This document shows, one piece after another, positions 16,658 to 24,801 of a stretch of 64,000 nt of DNA. A model generated the notes under the pieces. That model was not told the DNA's origin. It saw only the letters and a program-made list of their open reading frames with translations, and searched no databases. The position numbers were made by a program, and so were the translations under genes. Within the stretch, counting starts at the first letter, position 1, and each line of letters starts with the position of its first letter. Origin of the DNA: Selenomonadaceae bacterium (GTDB lineage Bacteria; Bacillota; Negativicutes; Selenomonadales; Selenomonadaceae); assembly GCA_017535925.1 (NCBI GenBank), contig JAFXTD010000045.1, forward strand, positions 23,304-87,303. Direction: 5' to 3'.

Positions 16658-18682
16658 TTTAAGTTCCTCTGCCGTCACGGTCGTCGAGGAAATTTTTTTT
16701 ATCTGTTCTTCTTTGGTCAAAGAAATTTTTTCTTCGGGCGCGGCAGATTTTTTTTCGTCGACAAATTCAATCGGCTCGGCGAATATTTTTTTGAAAGCCT
16801 CTTCAGCCGTTTCGACTGCGAAAATTTTCAAGCCCAAGTGTCCTTTGGGAATGTCTTTGGCGTTTTCCTTCGGGATGATTAAAGTTTTGATGCCTGCCTG
16901 CTTCGCGCCGTAAGCTTTTTCGAAAACGCCGCCGACAGGTCGAACTTTTCCTTGCAGAGAAATTTCGCCGGTGACTGCCACGTCTTGGCGAATCTTCTTG
17001 CCCGTGACAGCACTTACCAAAGCCGCAAGAATCGCCGTGCCCGCGCTGGGTCCGTCGATGTTGCCGCCGCCGATAACGTTAATGTGAACGTCGAAATCGT
17101 GAATATCCTTGCCCGTCACGCGCCGCAAGACACTCGCCGCATTGAACACGGAATCTTTCGCCATTGAGCCTGCCGTCTCGTTGAAGCGAATCGTGCCCTT
17201 GCCTTTTTCGGCAGGAAAGACGACCGCCTCAATTTCGATGACCGAACCGACGAAGCCGCTGACTCCCAAACCGAAAATGTGTCCGACAACAGATTTTGCG
17301 GAAGCTTTTTTCGTGACGAATTGATAGAGCCGGCTGACTTGCACAACCTCGTAAACGTCGCGCTTCTCAATTTTAATCGGGCGGTCGATATGCAAAATTT
17401 TATCTTCTGCGCGGTCGAGGGCGAGGCTGTAGGCGTCGGCAAGAATGTTAATCGCCTTGCGCCCTTCAATCGTGTATTCGCTGATAATTTCGGCAAGCCC
17501 GTCCTCAAGTTCGACGTTGAGTTTCTTCGCGGCGTTCAAGACAATTTCAACGATATGCGCGGGCGTCAACGGCTCAAAATAAATTTCTGCACAACGCGAA
17601 CGCAAAGCCGGATTGATTGAAGAAGCGTCACGAGTCGTTGCACCGATTAAAACGAAATCGGCGGGCGCACCGTTCTCGAAAAGCATTTTGACATACGGCG
17701 GAATTTTTTCATCGGTCGGGTCGTAATAACTTGACTCAAAGAAGGCGCGCTTGTCCTCCAAAACTTTCAGCAACTTATTCTGCAACATGATATCCATTTC
17801 GCCAATTTCGTCGATAAACAAAATGCCGCCGTGAGCATCCGTGACAAGACCGGGCTTCGGTTCGGGGATACCGCTGTCGGCAAGTTGACGTTGCGCGCCT
17901 TGATAAATCGGGTCGTGCACCGAGCCTATCAGAGGATTTGTCACGTCACGAGGGTCCCAGCGTAAAGTTGTGCCGTCCGTTTCGACGAAGGGTGCGTTTT
18001 CTGCGAAGGGACTCAACTCCGTGCCGCTGACTGCTTCCAAGACCAAACGTGCCGCAGTAGTTTTGCCGACGCCCGGCGGTCCGTAAAGGATTAAATGTTG
18101 AGGATAAGGCGACGCCAATTTTGAACGCAACGATTTGACTGCCCGCTCCTGCCCGACGATTTCTTCAAGCGATTGAGGTCGCAACAATTCCATTACCGAT
18201 TGCGTCAAGTGAATTTCTTCCAGCTCCTGAAGTTCCTCGCGTTTCTTTTGGTCGTGAGGCGATTCTGCCTTCGGTTCTTCCTCGCGCAGAATTTGCATTC
18301 GAATATCCTTGACGTAATCTTGATGATCCTTTTCCATTTTCTCGTTGATTTTGCGTTCGATTTTGTCCTCGATTTGTCGACGCGCCATGATGTCGGCTAT
18401 CATTTCGGAAAGCAACAAGACTTGCCCTTGAATTTCCGATTTCTTCGGCGGCGGTGAGAGCGTCGGATTTTCTTCGAGGATTCTTCGCAGGGCGAGGACA
18501 CGTTCCGCCGGGTCATGCGAGCGCATGTAGCGGAGCGCATCCATCTTGCCCGCCTGCAAAACCAATCTGTCCGAGCCCATGATGTCGACGAGAATTCCGT
18601 AGAGCGCGGAAATTTCTCTGTCGAGGTCTGTTTCCTGTCGAGGGTCGGGAGTATTTTTTTTGCCGAAAAATTTTCTGAACAT
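16637..18682 (-). CDS. Lon-family ATP-dependent protease (LonB/LonC-like)
   Basis: The 681-aa protein lacks the classical Lon N-terminal substrate domain and instead has a charged coiled N-terminus (1-170). An AAA+ module follows, with Walker A GPPGVGKTT near residue 205 and Walker B ILFIDEIGEMD near 300. The C-terminal Lon protease domain has the Ser in GNIDGPSAG near 545 and the Lys in the KAYGAKQAGI region. It degrades proteins in the cytoplasm or at the membrane. It starts 2 nt after rplI, so the two form an operon. The C-terminus LGIRN is repeat-derived. Confidence 0.9.
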   Translation of the reverse strand: MFRKFFGKKNTPDPRQETDLDREISALYGILVDIMGSDRLVLQAGKMDALRYMRSHDPAERVLALRRILEENPTLSPPPKKSEIQGQVLLLSEMIADIMARRQIEDKIERKINEKMEKDHQDYVKDIRMQILREEEPKAESPHDQKKREELQELEEIHLTQSVMELLRPQSLEEIVGQERAVKSLRSKLASPYPQHLILYGPPGVGKTTAARLVLEAVSGTELSPFAENAPFVETDGTTLRWDPRDVTNPLIGSVHDPIYQGAQRQLADSGIPEPKPGLVTDAHGGILFIDEIGEMDIMLQNKLLKVLEDKRAFFESSYYDPTDEKIPPYVKMLFENGAPADFVLIGATTRDASSINPALRSRCAEIYFEPLTPAHIVEIVLNAAKKLNVELEDGLAEIISEYTIEGRKAINILADAYSLALDRAEDKILHIDRPIKIEKRDVYEVVQVSRLYQFVTKKASAKSVVGHIFGLGVSGFVGSVIEIEAVVFPAEKGKGTIRFNETAGSMAKDSVFNAASVLRRVTGKDIHDFDVHINVIGGGNIDGPSAGTAILAALVSAVTGKKIRQDVAVTGEISLQGKVRPVGGVFEKAYGAKQAGIKTLIIPKENAKDIPKGHLGLKIFAVETAEEAFKKIFAEPIEFVDEKKSAAPEEKISLTKEEQIKKISSTTVTAEELKQLGIRN

Positions 18683-18684
18683 AA

Positions 18685-19131
18685 TTAACCCGCGACGACT
18701 TCCACTTTGATTTTCGTGACGACTTCGGGATGAAGTTTGATAATCGCCTCGTAAATGCCCGCGCCGGTTACTTCGCCCGCAATGGAAATTTTCCGCTTGT
18801 CGACGTTCAGCGAATGAGTTTCCTTGAGAGCTTTGGCAACGTCAGAGCCGCCGACCGACCCGAAAAGTTTTCCGTCCTTGCCGATACGCACGGGCACTTT
18901 GACGGAAATTTTTTCAAGTTGCGCGCCGAGAAGTTTTGCCTCGTCAGCCTCTTGTTGAAGTCTGCGAGCTTTATTTTCCGCGTTGACTTTTGCAGTCTTC
19001 AAATTCGCCGCGTTTGCCTCAATCGCCAACTTGCGAGGCAAAAGATAATTGCGCCCGTAGCCGTCGGAAACTTCAACGACATCTCCTTTTGCGCCGACTT
19101 TTTTCACGTCTGTTTGCAAGATAACTTTCAT
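18685..19131 (-). CDS. rplI: 50S ribosomal protein L9
   Basis: The 148-aa protein has the N-terminal L9 signature (GDVVEVSDGYGRNYLLPR), a long connecting helix and the C-terminal rRNA-binding domain. Length is standard. It begins an operon with the Lon-like protease. Confidence 0.96.
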   Translation of the reverse strand: MKVILQTDVKKVGAKGDVVEVSDGYGRNYLLPRKLAIEANAANLKTAKVNAENKARRLQQEADEAKLLGAQLEKISVKVPVRIGKDGKLFGSVGGSDVAKALKETHSLNVDKRKISIAGEVTGAGIYEAIIKLHPEVVTKIKVEVVAG

Positions 19132-19154
19132 TTTGAATTCCTCCTAACCGCGCA

Positions 19155-19183
19155 AGTCTATCAGAAATTTATCAGCTTGTAAA
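19155..19183 (-). promoter_or_regulatory. Promoter of rplI
   Basis: TTTACA (19178-19183) and TAGACT (19155-19160) are 17 bp apart. It overlaps the opposite-strand -10 box TATACT (19186-19191) of the next operon, so both start from about 60 bp of shared DNA. Confidence 0.55.
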
Positions 19184-19210
19184 TCTATACTTGACGCGGG
19201 AGGTGCCGCA

Positions 19211-19960
19211 TTGATTGAAATTCTTTTGAAAGACCAAACGACCGGAAAAAATATTATTTGGGCGAACAACACCGAGCACGAAAAAGAAGAAATTACGGTT
19301 GAAGATATTTATTCGATTGAGCCGCGCCGGGAAAAAAATCGTGAACTTCAAAAGCTCCGAACGAAAGTCCGCGCAGAAATTTTCACGCCGCCCGATATTT
19401 GCGCCAAACAAAATAATTTGATTGAAGCCGATAAAAAATCTTGGCAAGATTACATCGACGCAAAATATTTGGAAATAACTTGCGGCGAGGCTCCTTACCT
19501 CGTCAGCCGTTACAATGCCGTCACGGGTGAGCCGATTCCGTTTGATGACCGCCACGGACTTTTGGACAGGAAATTGAAATTTATAAAGGAACAAAAACTC
19601 AAGCCGATTATCGATTGCACACGCCGCGCAGTGCAAAGCATCTACGGCTACGAATTTCAAGGCGACAATCTTTTTTTGGCACGGCGAAATATTTTCGATA
19701 CGGTCGCAGAATTTGTGTACGATAAAGCTCCTGCTAAAGAACTGAAAAATTTTTTGTCGGAGGTTGCAGAAATTATTTCGTGGAACCTTTGGCAAATGGA
19801 CGGCAGGACAAATAAAATCCCTTACGCAAATACAAACCTTCAAAGCTCATTTAACTTTTATGGTGAAAAAACAGAACCGCAAGGAGAAATTTTTTGTAAG
19901 ATAATGGATTGGAAGAATAAACAGCCGAAAACGTTCAAAAGTCTTTTGGGAGGAGGTTGA
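19211..19960 (+). CDS. Restriction-modification accessory subunit ('restriction endonuclease subunit M' type)
   Basis: The 249-aa protein has the recognisable motifs EIFTPPDICAKQNNLI, LEITCGEAPYLVSRY, GLLDRKL and GYEFQGDNLFLAR. These occur in proteins annotated as subunit M next to a helicase-methylase. No complete SAM-binding motif is seen, so I do not call it an active methyltransferase by itself. The start is TTG, 5 nt after GGGAGGTG; the likely -10 TATACT leaves a leader of only about 10 nt. It runs 2 nt into the helicase-methylase gene, and its stop lies within that gene's ribosome binding site. Confidence 0.75.
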   Translation: MIEILLKDQTTGKNIIWANNTEHEKEEITVEDIYSIEPRREKNRELQKLRTKVRAEIFTPPDICAKQNNLIEADKKSWQDYIDAKYLEITCGEAPYLVSRYNAVTGEPIPFDDRHGLLDRKLKFIKEQKLKPIIDCTRRAVQSIYGYEFQGDNLFLARRNIFDTVAEFVYDKAPAKELKNFLSEVAEIISWNLWQMDGRTNKIPYANTNLQSSFNFYGEKTEPQGEIFCKIMDWKNKQPKTFKSLLGGG

Positions 19961-19962
19961 AG

Positions 19963-22900
19963 ATGAGTTATCAGGTCGCTCAACAGAAATTGATTTATGT
20001 TTTCGAGATACCGGGATCGGATACGCACCGCGACTTGTTGAAAATCGGCGAGACAACTTTTGACGGCAAAGACTTGAAAGCCGCCGCGAAAAAAAGAATC
20101 GACGCTTACACGAGGACGGCGGGCATTAAATACAATCTTCTGCACACCGAGCTTGCCCTCACCGACAGCGGCGAAACTTTCAGCGACCGCGACGTTCATC
20201 ACGTTTTGAATCGTTCGGGCATTAAGAAAGAAACTATCAAAGGCACCGCCGCTCGCGAATGGTTCAAAGTCTCGTTGCCCGATGCCATTGCCGCGATTAA
20301 AGCCGTCAAGCGCGGCGAAAAATTTATCCGCCTCAAAAAAATTCATCCGAAGACTGAACAACGCCCGAAGATAAATTTTCGCGACGAACAACTTGACGCA
20401 ATCAATCGCACCGTCAATTTCTTCAAGCAGAAGGGCAACAATAAATTTCTCTGGAATGCAAAAATGCGTTTCGGAAAAACCCTCTGCGCGCTTGAGGTCG
20501 TTCGCCGAAAAAATTTCGCCAAGACAATTATCATAACGCACCGCCCCGTTGTGAATGCCGGTTGGTTTGAAGACTATCAAAAAATTTTCGGCGGCAATGA
20601 AAAAATTTTTTTCGGCTCAAAAGATAGAGGCGCGTCTCTTGAAAATTTGCTCGGCGGCAAAAAAAATTTCGTCTACTTCGCCTCGATTCAAGACTTGCGC
20701 GGCTCCGATACCGTCGGCGGAAAACACGATAAAAATTCCGAAGCGTTCGAGGCGGATTGGGATTGCGTTATCGTCGACGAGGCTCACGAAGGCACTCAAA
20801 CTCCTCTGGGCGACGCCGTCATTAAAGAACTTGTCAAGGAAAAGACAAAGTTCCTCGCGTTGAGCGGCACGCCTTTTAATCTACTTGACGACTTCGACGA
20901 GGAAAGCGTTTACACTTGGGATTACATTATGGAGCAAAGAGCCAAAGCCGACTTCGAAAAAAATTTTCCGCTTGAACACAATCCCTACGCCGAACTGCCC
21001 AAGATGAACATTTACGCCTACGACTTGGGCAAGCTTTTGAATAAGCCCGACTACGTTGAGAACAAGACTTTCAATTTCCGCGAATTCTTCCGCACGGACG
21101 AGGATAAATTTGTTCACGCGGCGGACGTTAAAAATTTTCTTGACCTGCTTGTCAAACGCGACGACAACAATTATCCTTTCAGCTGCGAAGAGTGGCGCGA
21201 TATGTTCCGTCATACGTTTTGGATTGTGCCCGGCGTCGAGGCAGGGCGCGCCTTGAGCATCATGTTGAAACGTCATAAAGTCTTCGGGCAATTTGAAATT
21301 GTAAACGTTGCCGGCGACGGCGACCCCGAAGATAAAAACGGCGACGCACTTAAAGCAGTTCAAGACGCCATTGCCGAAAACGACTACACGATAACGATTT
21401 CCTGCGGCAAGCTCACGGCGGGTGTCACCGTCCCCGAATGGTCTGCCGTGTTAATGTTGGCAGGCTCCTATTCAACTTCCGCAATGAATTATCTTCAAAC
21501 GATTTTCCGCGTGCAAAGTCCTTGCAGGAAAGGCGGCTTTGTCAAAGAAAATTGTTACGTCTTCGATTTCGCGCCCGACCGAACTTTAAAGATGGTTGCC
21601 GAATCCGTTGCCGTCTCCGTTCGTGCCGGAAAGTCTTCGCGTGACGACTTAGAAGCTCTCAAAGATTTTTTGCAATTTTGTCCCGTAATTTCTCTGCGCG
21701 GCTCCGAAATGAAAGAGCTCAAGTCAGATGAACTCTTCCGCCAACTCAAACGTGCTTATGCCGAACGCGTCGTTCGAAACGGTTTCGAGGACAGGTATCT
21801 TTACGACAACGATAAACTTTTGCTCCTCACCGAACTCGATATCACAATCTTTGATGAACTGCGCGGGATTATCGGCAAGTCAAAAGCGCAAGACAAAACC
21901 TCCGATATTACAATCAACAAAAATGGTTTGACCGCTTCGGAAAAGAAAAAACTTTCCAAAGAACTAAATCGCGAACCGACGCCCGAAGAAATTGAGGCGC
22001 GCAGGCAACGGCTTATCAGAAGAAACGCCATTTCGATTTTGCGAGGAATTTCAATTCGAATGCCTCTGCTCATTTACGGCGCGGATGTTAAACTCAACAA
22101 AGATTTTACTCTTGAAATGTTCCTCGACGATAAAATTGTTGACAAGGAAAGTTGGGAAGAATTCATGCCCAAAGGCGTCACGAAAGAATTTTTCGCCAAC
22201 TTCATTCAATACTACGACAGAGACGTTTTCATTGAGGCGGGGAACACTATCCGCGAACGCACGAAGGCTGCCGACAAACTCAAGCCGACCGACCGCGTCG
22301 AAAAAATCGCCAAACTCTTTGCCACTTTCAAAAATCCCGATAAGGAAACCGTGCTCACTCCTTGGCGCGTCGTAAATCTTCATATCGATTCCGCCTTCGA
22401 CGATAAATTTTTCAGCCCCGATAAAAAAATCCTCGAAATTAATTCAAAGACCGGCTTGTATCCGCTTTACGTCGCCTTGAAAATTTATCGCGCCCGGCTC
22501 GGCGAATTTGAAGAGGATGACTTCAATCTTGACGCCCTCCAAAGAACTTGGGATAAGACCGTCGACGAAAATATCTTTGTCATTTGCAAGACCCCGATGG
22601 CTGAAGCAATTACCAAACGCACTCTCGTCGGCTATCGTCAAAGCAGCGTCAATGCAAAATTTTATTCCGAACTTCTCGTTGAGCTTAAGAATCTTCCCTC
22701 GCGTTTTATCAAGCGTATCACCGAAAAAAATTTTTGGAATAAAGGAGGCGGCGAAATGTTTTTCGACGGCGTTGTCGGCAACCCGCCCTATCAAATCGTC
22801 GGTAGCGGCGATAATCAAAATTTTGCCGCGCCCGTTTATCACGAGTTCATTAAAATTTCTTACAACAGAAACCTCACCAAACACGCAAGCTTGATTCATC

Positions 22901-23811
22901 CTGCAAGATTTCTTTTCAATGCGGGTGCCACGCCCGGCGACTTCGCGGAAAAATTTCTTAAAGATAAACACGTTAGGATTGTTAAATATTTTCCGAAGAG
23001 CCAAGAACTTTTTCCGTCCTCCTTCATTGAAGGCGGCATTGCCATTACCGAATTCGACGCGACGAAAATTTTTGAGCCGATTGAAATTTTCATTCCGTTT
23101 GACGAACTGCGAAGTGCTTGCGAAAAAATTACTGCTCGTCCCGATTTTGTCGAATTTGGAAAAATTATTTCAGGCAGGACGCCGTATCTTTTCACGGATA
23201 AACTTCATGAAGAAAATCCCGATGTGAAGAATAAGTTAAGCAAGGGTCATTCATACGATATTTCATCCAATGCATTTGCCGCGTTGCCCGAAATTTTTTC
23301 CACCGAAGAGCCGAACAGTGATTGTCTTCGAGTTTTGGGGCGATTAAATAACGACCGTGCATATTGTTGGATTAAGCGTGAATACGTTCGCGGGCGCGTT
23401 GATGAATACATTGGCAAATGGAAAATTTTTTTGCCGCAAGCCAATGGAGCATCGGGTAAACTTGGAGAAGAGGCAGCAAGAATTATTAGCAAGCCCGTTA
23501 TCGGCAAACCCTTTGAAATTTGCACAGATACATTTTTAGTCGTCGGAGCGTTCGACAGTGAGGCAGAGGCGCAGGCTTGTTTGAAATATGTTAAGAGTAA
23601 ATTTGCGCGTTGTCTGCTTGGAATATTGAAAGCTACGCAAGTCAATACAAGGTCGACGTGGTCGAAGGTTCCGCTGCAAGATTTTACCTCGACGAGTGAA
23701 ATCGATTGGAGCCTCCCGATAAAAGAAATCGACGCCCGCCTTTACAGCAAATACAACTTGAGCGAGGCAGAAATAAAATTTATCGAGGAGAAAGTCCGCG
23801 CGATGGAATGA
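19963..23811 (+). CDS. GIY-YIG-like / DEAH helicase / Eco57I-type methylase fusion protein
   Basis: The protein of about 1282 aa contains three parts. Residues 10-110 resemble a T5orf172/MUG113 GIY-YIG-like domain (IYVFEI--LLKIGET, later AREWF). Residues 140-600 are an SF2 helicase: MRFGKT, VIVDEAHEG, LSGTP and QTIFRVQSP. Residues 800-1280 hold a methylase-type region, with ILEINSKTGLYPLYVAL as probable SAM motif I and NPPY in VVGNPPYQIVG as motif IV, and a C-terminal region that may recognise DNA. It resembles single-chain restriction-modification proteins. ATG is chosen because GGAGGAGG lies 6 nt before it; a TTG six bases earlier is in frame. Confidence 0.8.
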   Translation: MSYQVAQQKLIYVFEIPGSDTHRDLLKIGETTFDGKDLKAAAKKRIDAYTRTAGIKYNLLHTELALTDSGETFSDRDVHHVLNRSGIKKETIKGTAAREWFKVSLPDAIAAIKAVKRGEKFIRLKKIHPKTEQRPKINFRDEQLDAINRTVNFFKQKGNNKFLWNAKMRFGKTLCALEVVRRKNFAKTIIITHRPVVNAGWFEDYQKIFGGNEKIFFGSKDRGASLENLLGGKKNFVYFASIQDLRGSDTVGGKHDKNSEAFEADWDCVIVDEAHEGTQTPLGDAVIKELVKEKTKFLALSGTPFNLLDDFDEESVYTWDYIMEQRAKADFEKNFPLEHNPYAELPKMNIYAYDLGKLLNKPDYVENKTFNFREFFRTDEDKFVHAADVKNFLDLLVKRDDNNYPFSCEEWRDMFRHTFWIVPGVEAGRALSIMLKRHKVFGQFEIVNVAGDGDPEDKNGDALKAVQDAIAENDYTITISCGKLTAGVTVPEWSAVLMLAGSYSTSAMNYLQTIFRVQSPCRKGGFVKENCYVFDFAPDRTLKMVAESVAVSVRAGKSSRDDLEALKDFLQFCPVISLRGSEMKELKSDELFRQLKRAYAERVVRNGFEDRYLYDNDKLLLLTELDITIFDELRGIIGKSKAQDKTSDITINKNGLTASEKKKLSKELNREPTPEEIEARRQRLIRRNAISILRGISIRMPLLIYGADVKLNKDFTLEMFLDDKIVDKESWEEFMPKGVTKEFFANFIQYYDRDVFIEAGNTIRERTKAADKLKPTDRVEKIAKLFATFKNPDKETVLTPWRVVNLHIDSAFDDKFFSPDKKILEINSKTGLYPLYVALKIYRARLGEFEEDDFNLDALQRTWDKTVDENIFVICKTPMAEAITKRTLVGYRQSSVNAKFYSELLVELKNLPSRFIKRITEKNFWNKGGGEMFFDGVVGNPPYQIVGSGDNQNFAAPVYHEFIKISYNRNLTKHASLIHPARFLFNAGATPGDFAEKFLKDKHVRIVKYFPKSQELFPSSFIEGGIAITEFDATKIFEPIEIFIPFDELRSACEKITARPDFVEFGKIISGRTPYLFTDKLHEENPDVKNKLSKGHSYDISSNAFAALPEIFSTEEPNSDCLRVLGRLNNDRAYCWIKREYVRGRVDEYIGKWKIFLPQANGASGKLGEEAARIISKPVIGKPFEICTDTFLVVGAFDSEAEAQACLKYVKSKFARCLLGILKATQVNTRSTWSKVPLQDFTSTSEIDWSLPIKEIDARLYSKYNLSEAEIKFIEEKVRAME

Positions 23812-23814
23812 GCC

Positions 23815-23843
23815 TTGCAAAAATTTATGAGCTGTGATAAATT
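23815..23843 (+). promoter_or_regulatory. Promoter of antitoxin RNA A
   Basis: TTGCAA and TAAATT are separated by 17 bp, starting 3 bp after the methylase-helicase stop codon. Confidence 0.65.
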
Positions 23844-23849
23844 GCACAT

Positions 23850-23940
23850 GGTTATTAAGATAACTACAGTGTAGCCACAAGATGAACGACGTGCACAAAA
23901 AGAACCCCGAGCTAGCGACGCGGGGTTCAAACGTTTTCAA
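23850..23940 (+). ncRNA. Antitoxin RNA A of the Fst-like array (predicted)
   Basis: The RNA of about 90 nt runs to a bidirectional hairpin at 23902-23928. It contains GGTTATTAAGATAAC followed by TACAGTGTAGCCAC, which is almost identical to antitoxin RNA D. It does not match the start of toxin B or C. Its own toxin partner has lost its start region. Confidence 0.6.
23902..23928. terminator. Bidirectional terminator A
   Basis: GAACCCCG and CGGGGTTC form the stem, with A-rich DNA before and T-rich DNA after, where antitoxin A and toxin remnant A converge. Confidence 0.75.
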
Positions 23941-23985
23941 CGCTGTTCATTTTGTAGGTTAATGATAACCACTGTGCTCTGTCTC

Positions 23986-24054
23986 TTATCTGTCGAGCCA
24001 CTTGCAAACGAAGTGCGAGATGACGTTCCCGACGACGGTTGCTCCGACTGTCAC
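23986..24054 (-). pseudogene. Truncated Fst-like toxin gene (copy A)
   Basis: The last 22 codons are nearly identical to toxin B (TVGATVVGNVISHFVCKWLD), ending in Arg instead of Lys. Upstream of the Val-Thr codons the sequence jumps directly into the promoter region, so leader, ribosome binding site and start codon are gone. A -10-like TAAATT now directly abuts the coding remnant. Confidence 0.75.
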
Positions 24055-24089
24055 GAATTTAGCGGAAAAATTTTGGCGGGGCAAGCGGC

Positions 24090-24118
24090 TTGCAAAAAGT
24101 TACGTGCTGTGATAAACT
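24090..24118 (+). promoter_or_regulatory. Promoter of antitoxin RNA B
   Basis: TTGCAA (24090-24095) and TAAACT (24113-24118), spacing 17 bp. Confidence 0.7.
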
Positions 24119-24124
24119 GCGCGT

Positions 24125-24206
24125 GTAGCTTGAAGAACTACATAACGTGATCACTGAATCAACGGCAAAAAGAACCCCGAGTTGCAGCTCGGGGTTCAAA
24201 TGTTTT
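24125..24206 (+). ncRNA. Antitoxin RNA B (predicted)
   Basis: Its segment ATAACGTGATCACTGAAT (24142-24159) repeats 16 of 18 bases of the toxin B start region (24330-24347). It is transcribed in the opposite direction, so the RNA can pair with the toxin B start codon region. It ends at the shared hairpin 24172-24197. Confidence 0.75.
24172..24197. terminator. Bidirectional terminator B
   Basis: Perfect GAACCCCGAG / CTCGGGGTTC stem at the meeting point of toxin mRNA B and antitoxin RNA B. Confidence 0.8.
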
Positions 24207-24255
24207 TCAACGCTGTTCATTTTGTAGGGTAATGATAACCACTGTGCTCTGTCTC

Positions 24256-24342
24256 TTATTTGTCGAGCCACTTGCAAACGAAGTGCGAGATGACGTTCCC
24301 GACGACGGTTGCTCCGACTGTAACGAAGAATAACGTAACCAC
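24256..24342 (-). CDS. Fst/Ldr-like small hydrophobic toxin (copy B)
   Basis: This 28-aa peptide starts at GTG behind GAAAGGAGGTG. One hydrophobic helix with a central Gly ends in CKWLDK, matching the W-L-acidic/basic tail of Fst/Ldr toxins. It has its own leftward promoter and a facing antitoxin RNA with a matched repeat. It appears intact, unlike copy A. Confidence 0.8.
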   Translation of the reverse strand: MVTLFFVTVGATVVGNVISHFVCKWLDK

Positions 24343-24390
24343 TGAATTCACCTCCTTTCGAAAAACAAGAAGGGACTCAACGACAAAATT

Positions 24391-24419
24391 ATTTTAGCGG
24401 AAAAATTTTGGCGGGGCAA
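24391..24419 (-). promoter_or_regulatory. Promoter of toxin B
   Basis: TTGCCC (24414-24419) and TAAAAT (24391-24396), spacing 17 bp. It stands back to back with the antitoxin C promoter only 6 bp away. Confidence 0.65.
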
Positions 24420-24424
24420 GCGGC

Positions 24425-24453
24425 TTGCAAAAAGTTACGTGCTGTGATAAACT
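24425..24453 (+). promoter_or_regulatory. Promoter of antitoxin RNA C
   Basis: TTGCAA (24425-24430) and TAAACT (24448-24453), spacing 17 bp. Confidence 0.7.
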
Positions 24454-24459
24454 TTGTGC

Positions 24460-24541
24460 GTAGATTGAAGACTACAATACGTGAACATGTGAGGTTACCC
24501 AAAAAAAGAACCCCGAGTTGCCGCTCGGGGTTTAAACGTTT
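24460..24541 (+). ncRNA. Antitoxin RNA C (predicted)
   Basis: AATACGTGAACAT (24476-24488) is a perfect 13-bp repeat of the toxin C start region (24674-24686), and similarity continues through GTGAGGTTACC against GTGGTCACC. The RNA differs from antitoxin B exactly as toxin C differs from toxin B in its start region. Confidence 0.75.
24508..24533. terminator. Bidirectional terminator C
   Basis: GAACCCCGAG / CTCGGGGTTT stem with an A-run before it and TTTAAACGTTT after it. Confidence 0.75.
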
Positions 24542-24590
24542 CATGGAAGTTTATTCGTTTTAAGGATTAGCGATAACCACGGGCTGTCTG

Positions 24591-24686
24591 TTATTTAAAA
24601 TGCCTGTCCAGCCACTTGCAGATGAAGTACAGGGAAACGCCCGCTACAACATCCGCTGCGACGGTCGTGACGAAATACGTGAACAT
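24591..24686 (-). CDS. Fst/Ldr-like small hydrophobic toxin (copy C)
   Basis: This 31-aa peptide has an ATG start behind AAAGGAGGTGACC. The helix FVTTVAADVVAGVSLYFI is followed by CKWLDRHFK. It differs from copy B over most of the helix but keeps the CKWLD tail. It has its own promoter upstream and antitoxin RNA C facing it. Confidence 0.8.
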   Translation of the reverse strand: MFTYFVTTVAADVVAGVSLYFICKWLDRHFK

Positions 24687-24732
24687 TGTGGTCACCTCCT
24701 TTCTCAAAGGAGAAGTAGGTTACACCGAAATT

Positions 24733-24761
24733 ATTTTAGCGGAAAAATTTTGGCGGGGCAA
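24733..24761 (-). promoter_or_regulatory. Promoter of toxin C
   Basis: TTGCCC (24756-24761) and TAAAAT (24733-24738), spacing 17 bp, identical in plan to that of toxin B. Confidence 0.65.
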
Positions 24762-24766
24762 GCGGC

Positions 24767-24795
24767 TTGCAAAAAGTATCGTGCTGTGATAAACT
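24767..24795 (+). promoter_or_regulatory. Promoter of antitoxin RNA D
   Basis: TTGCAA (24767-24772) and TAAACT (24790-24795), spacing 17 bp. Confidence 0.7.
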
Positions 24796-24801
24796 TTGCG
24801 T

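Noticed and set aside
23962..24150. Plus-strand frames of about 60-70 codons over the array
   Set aside because: They run antisense through the toxin genes and terminators; the minus-strand peptides have ribosome binding sites and promoters while these do not.
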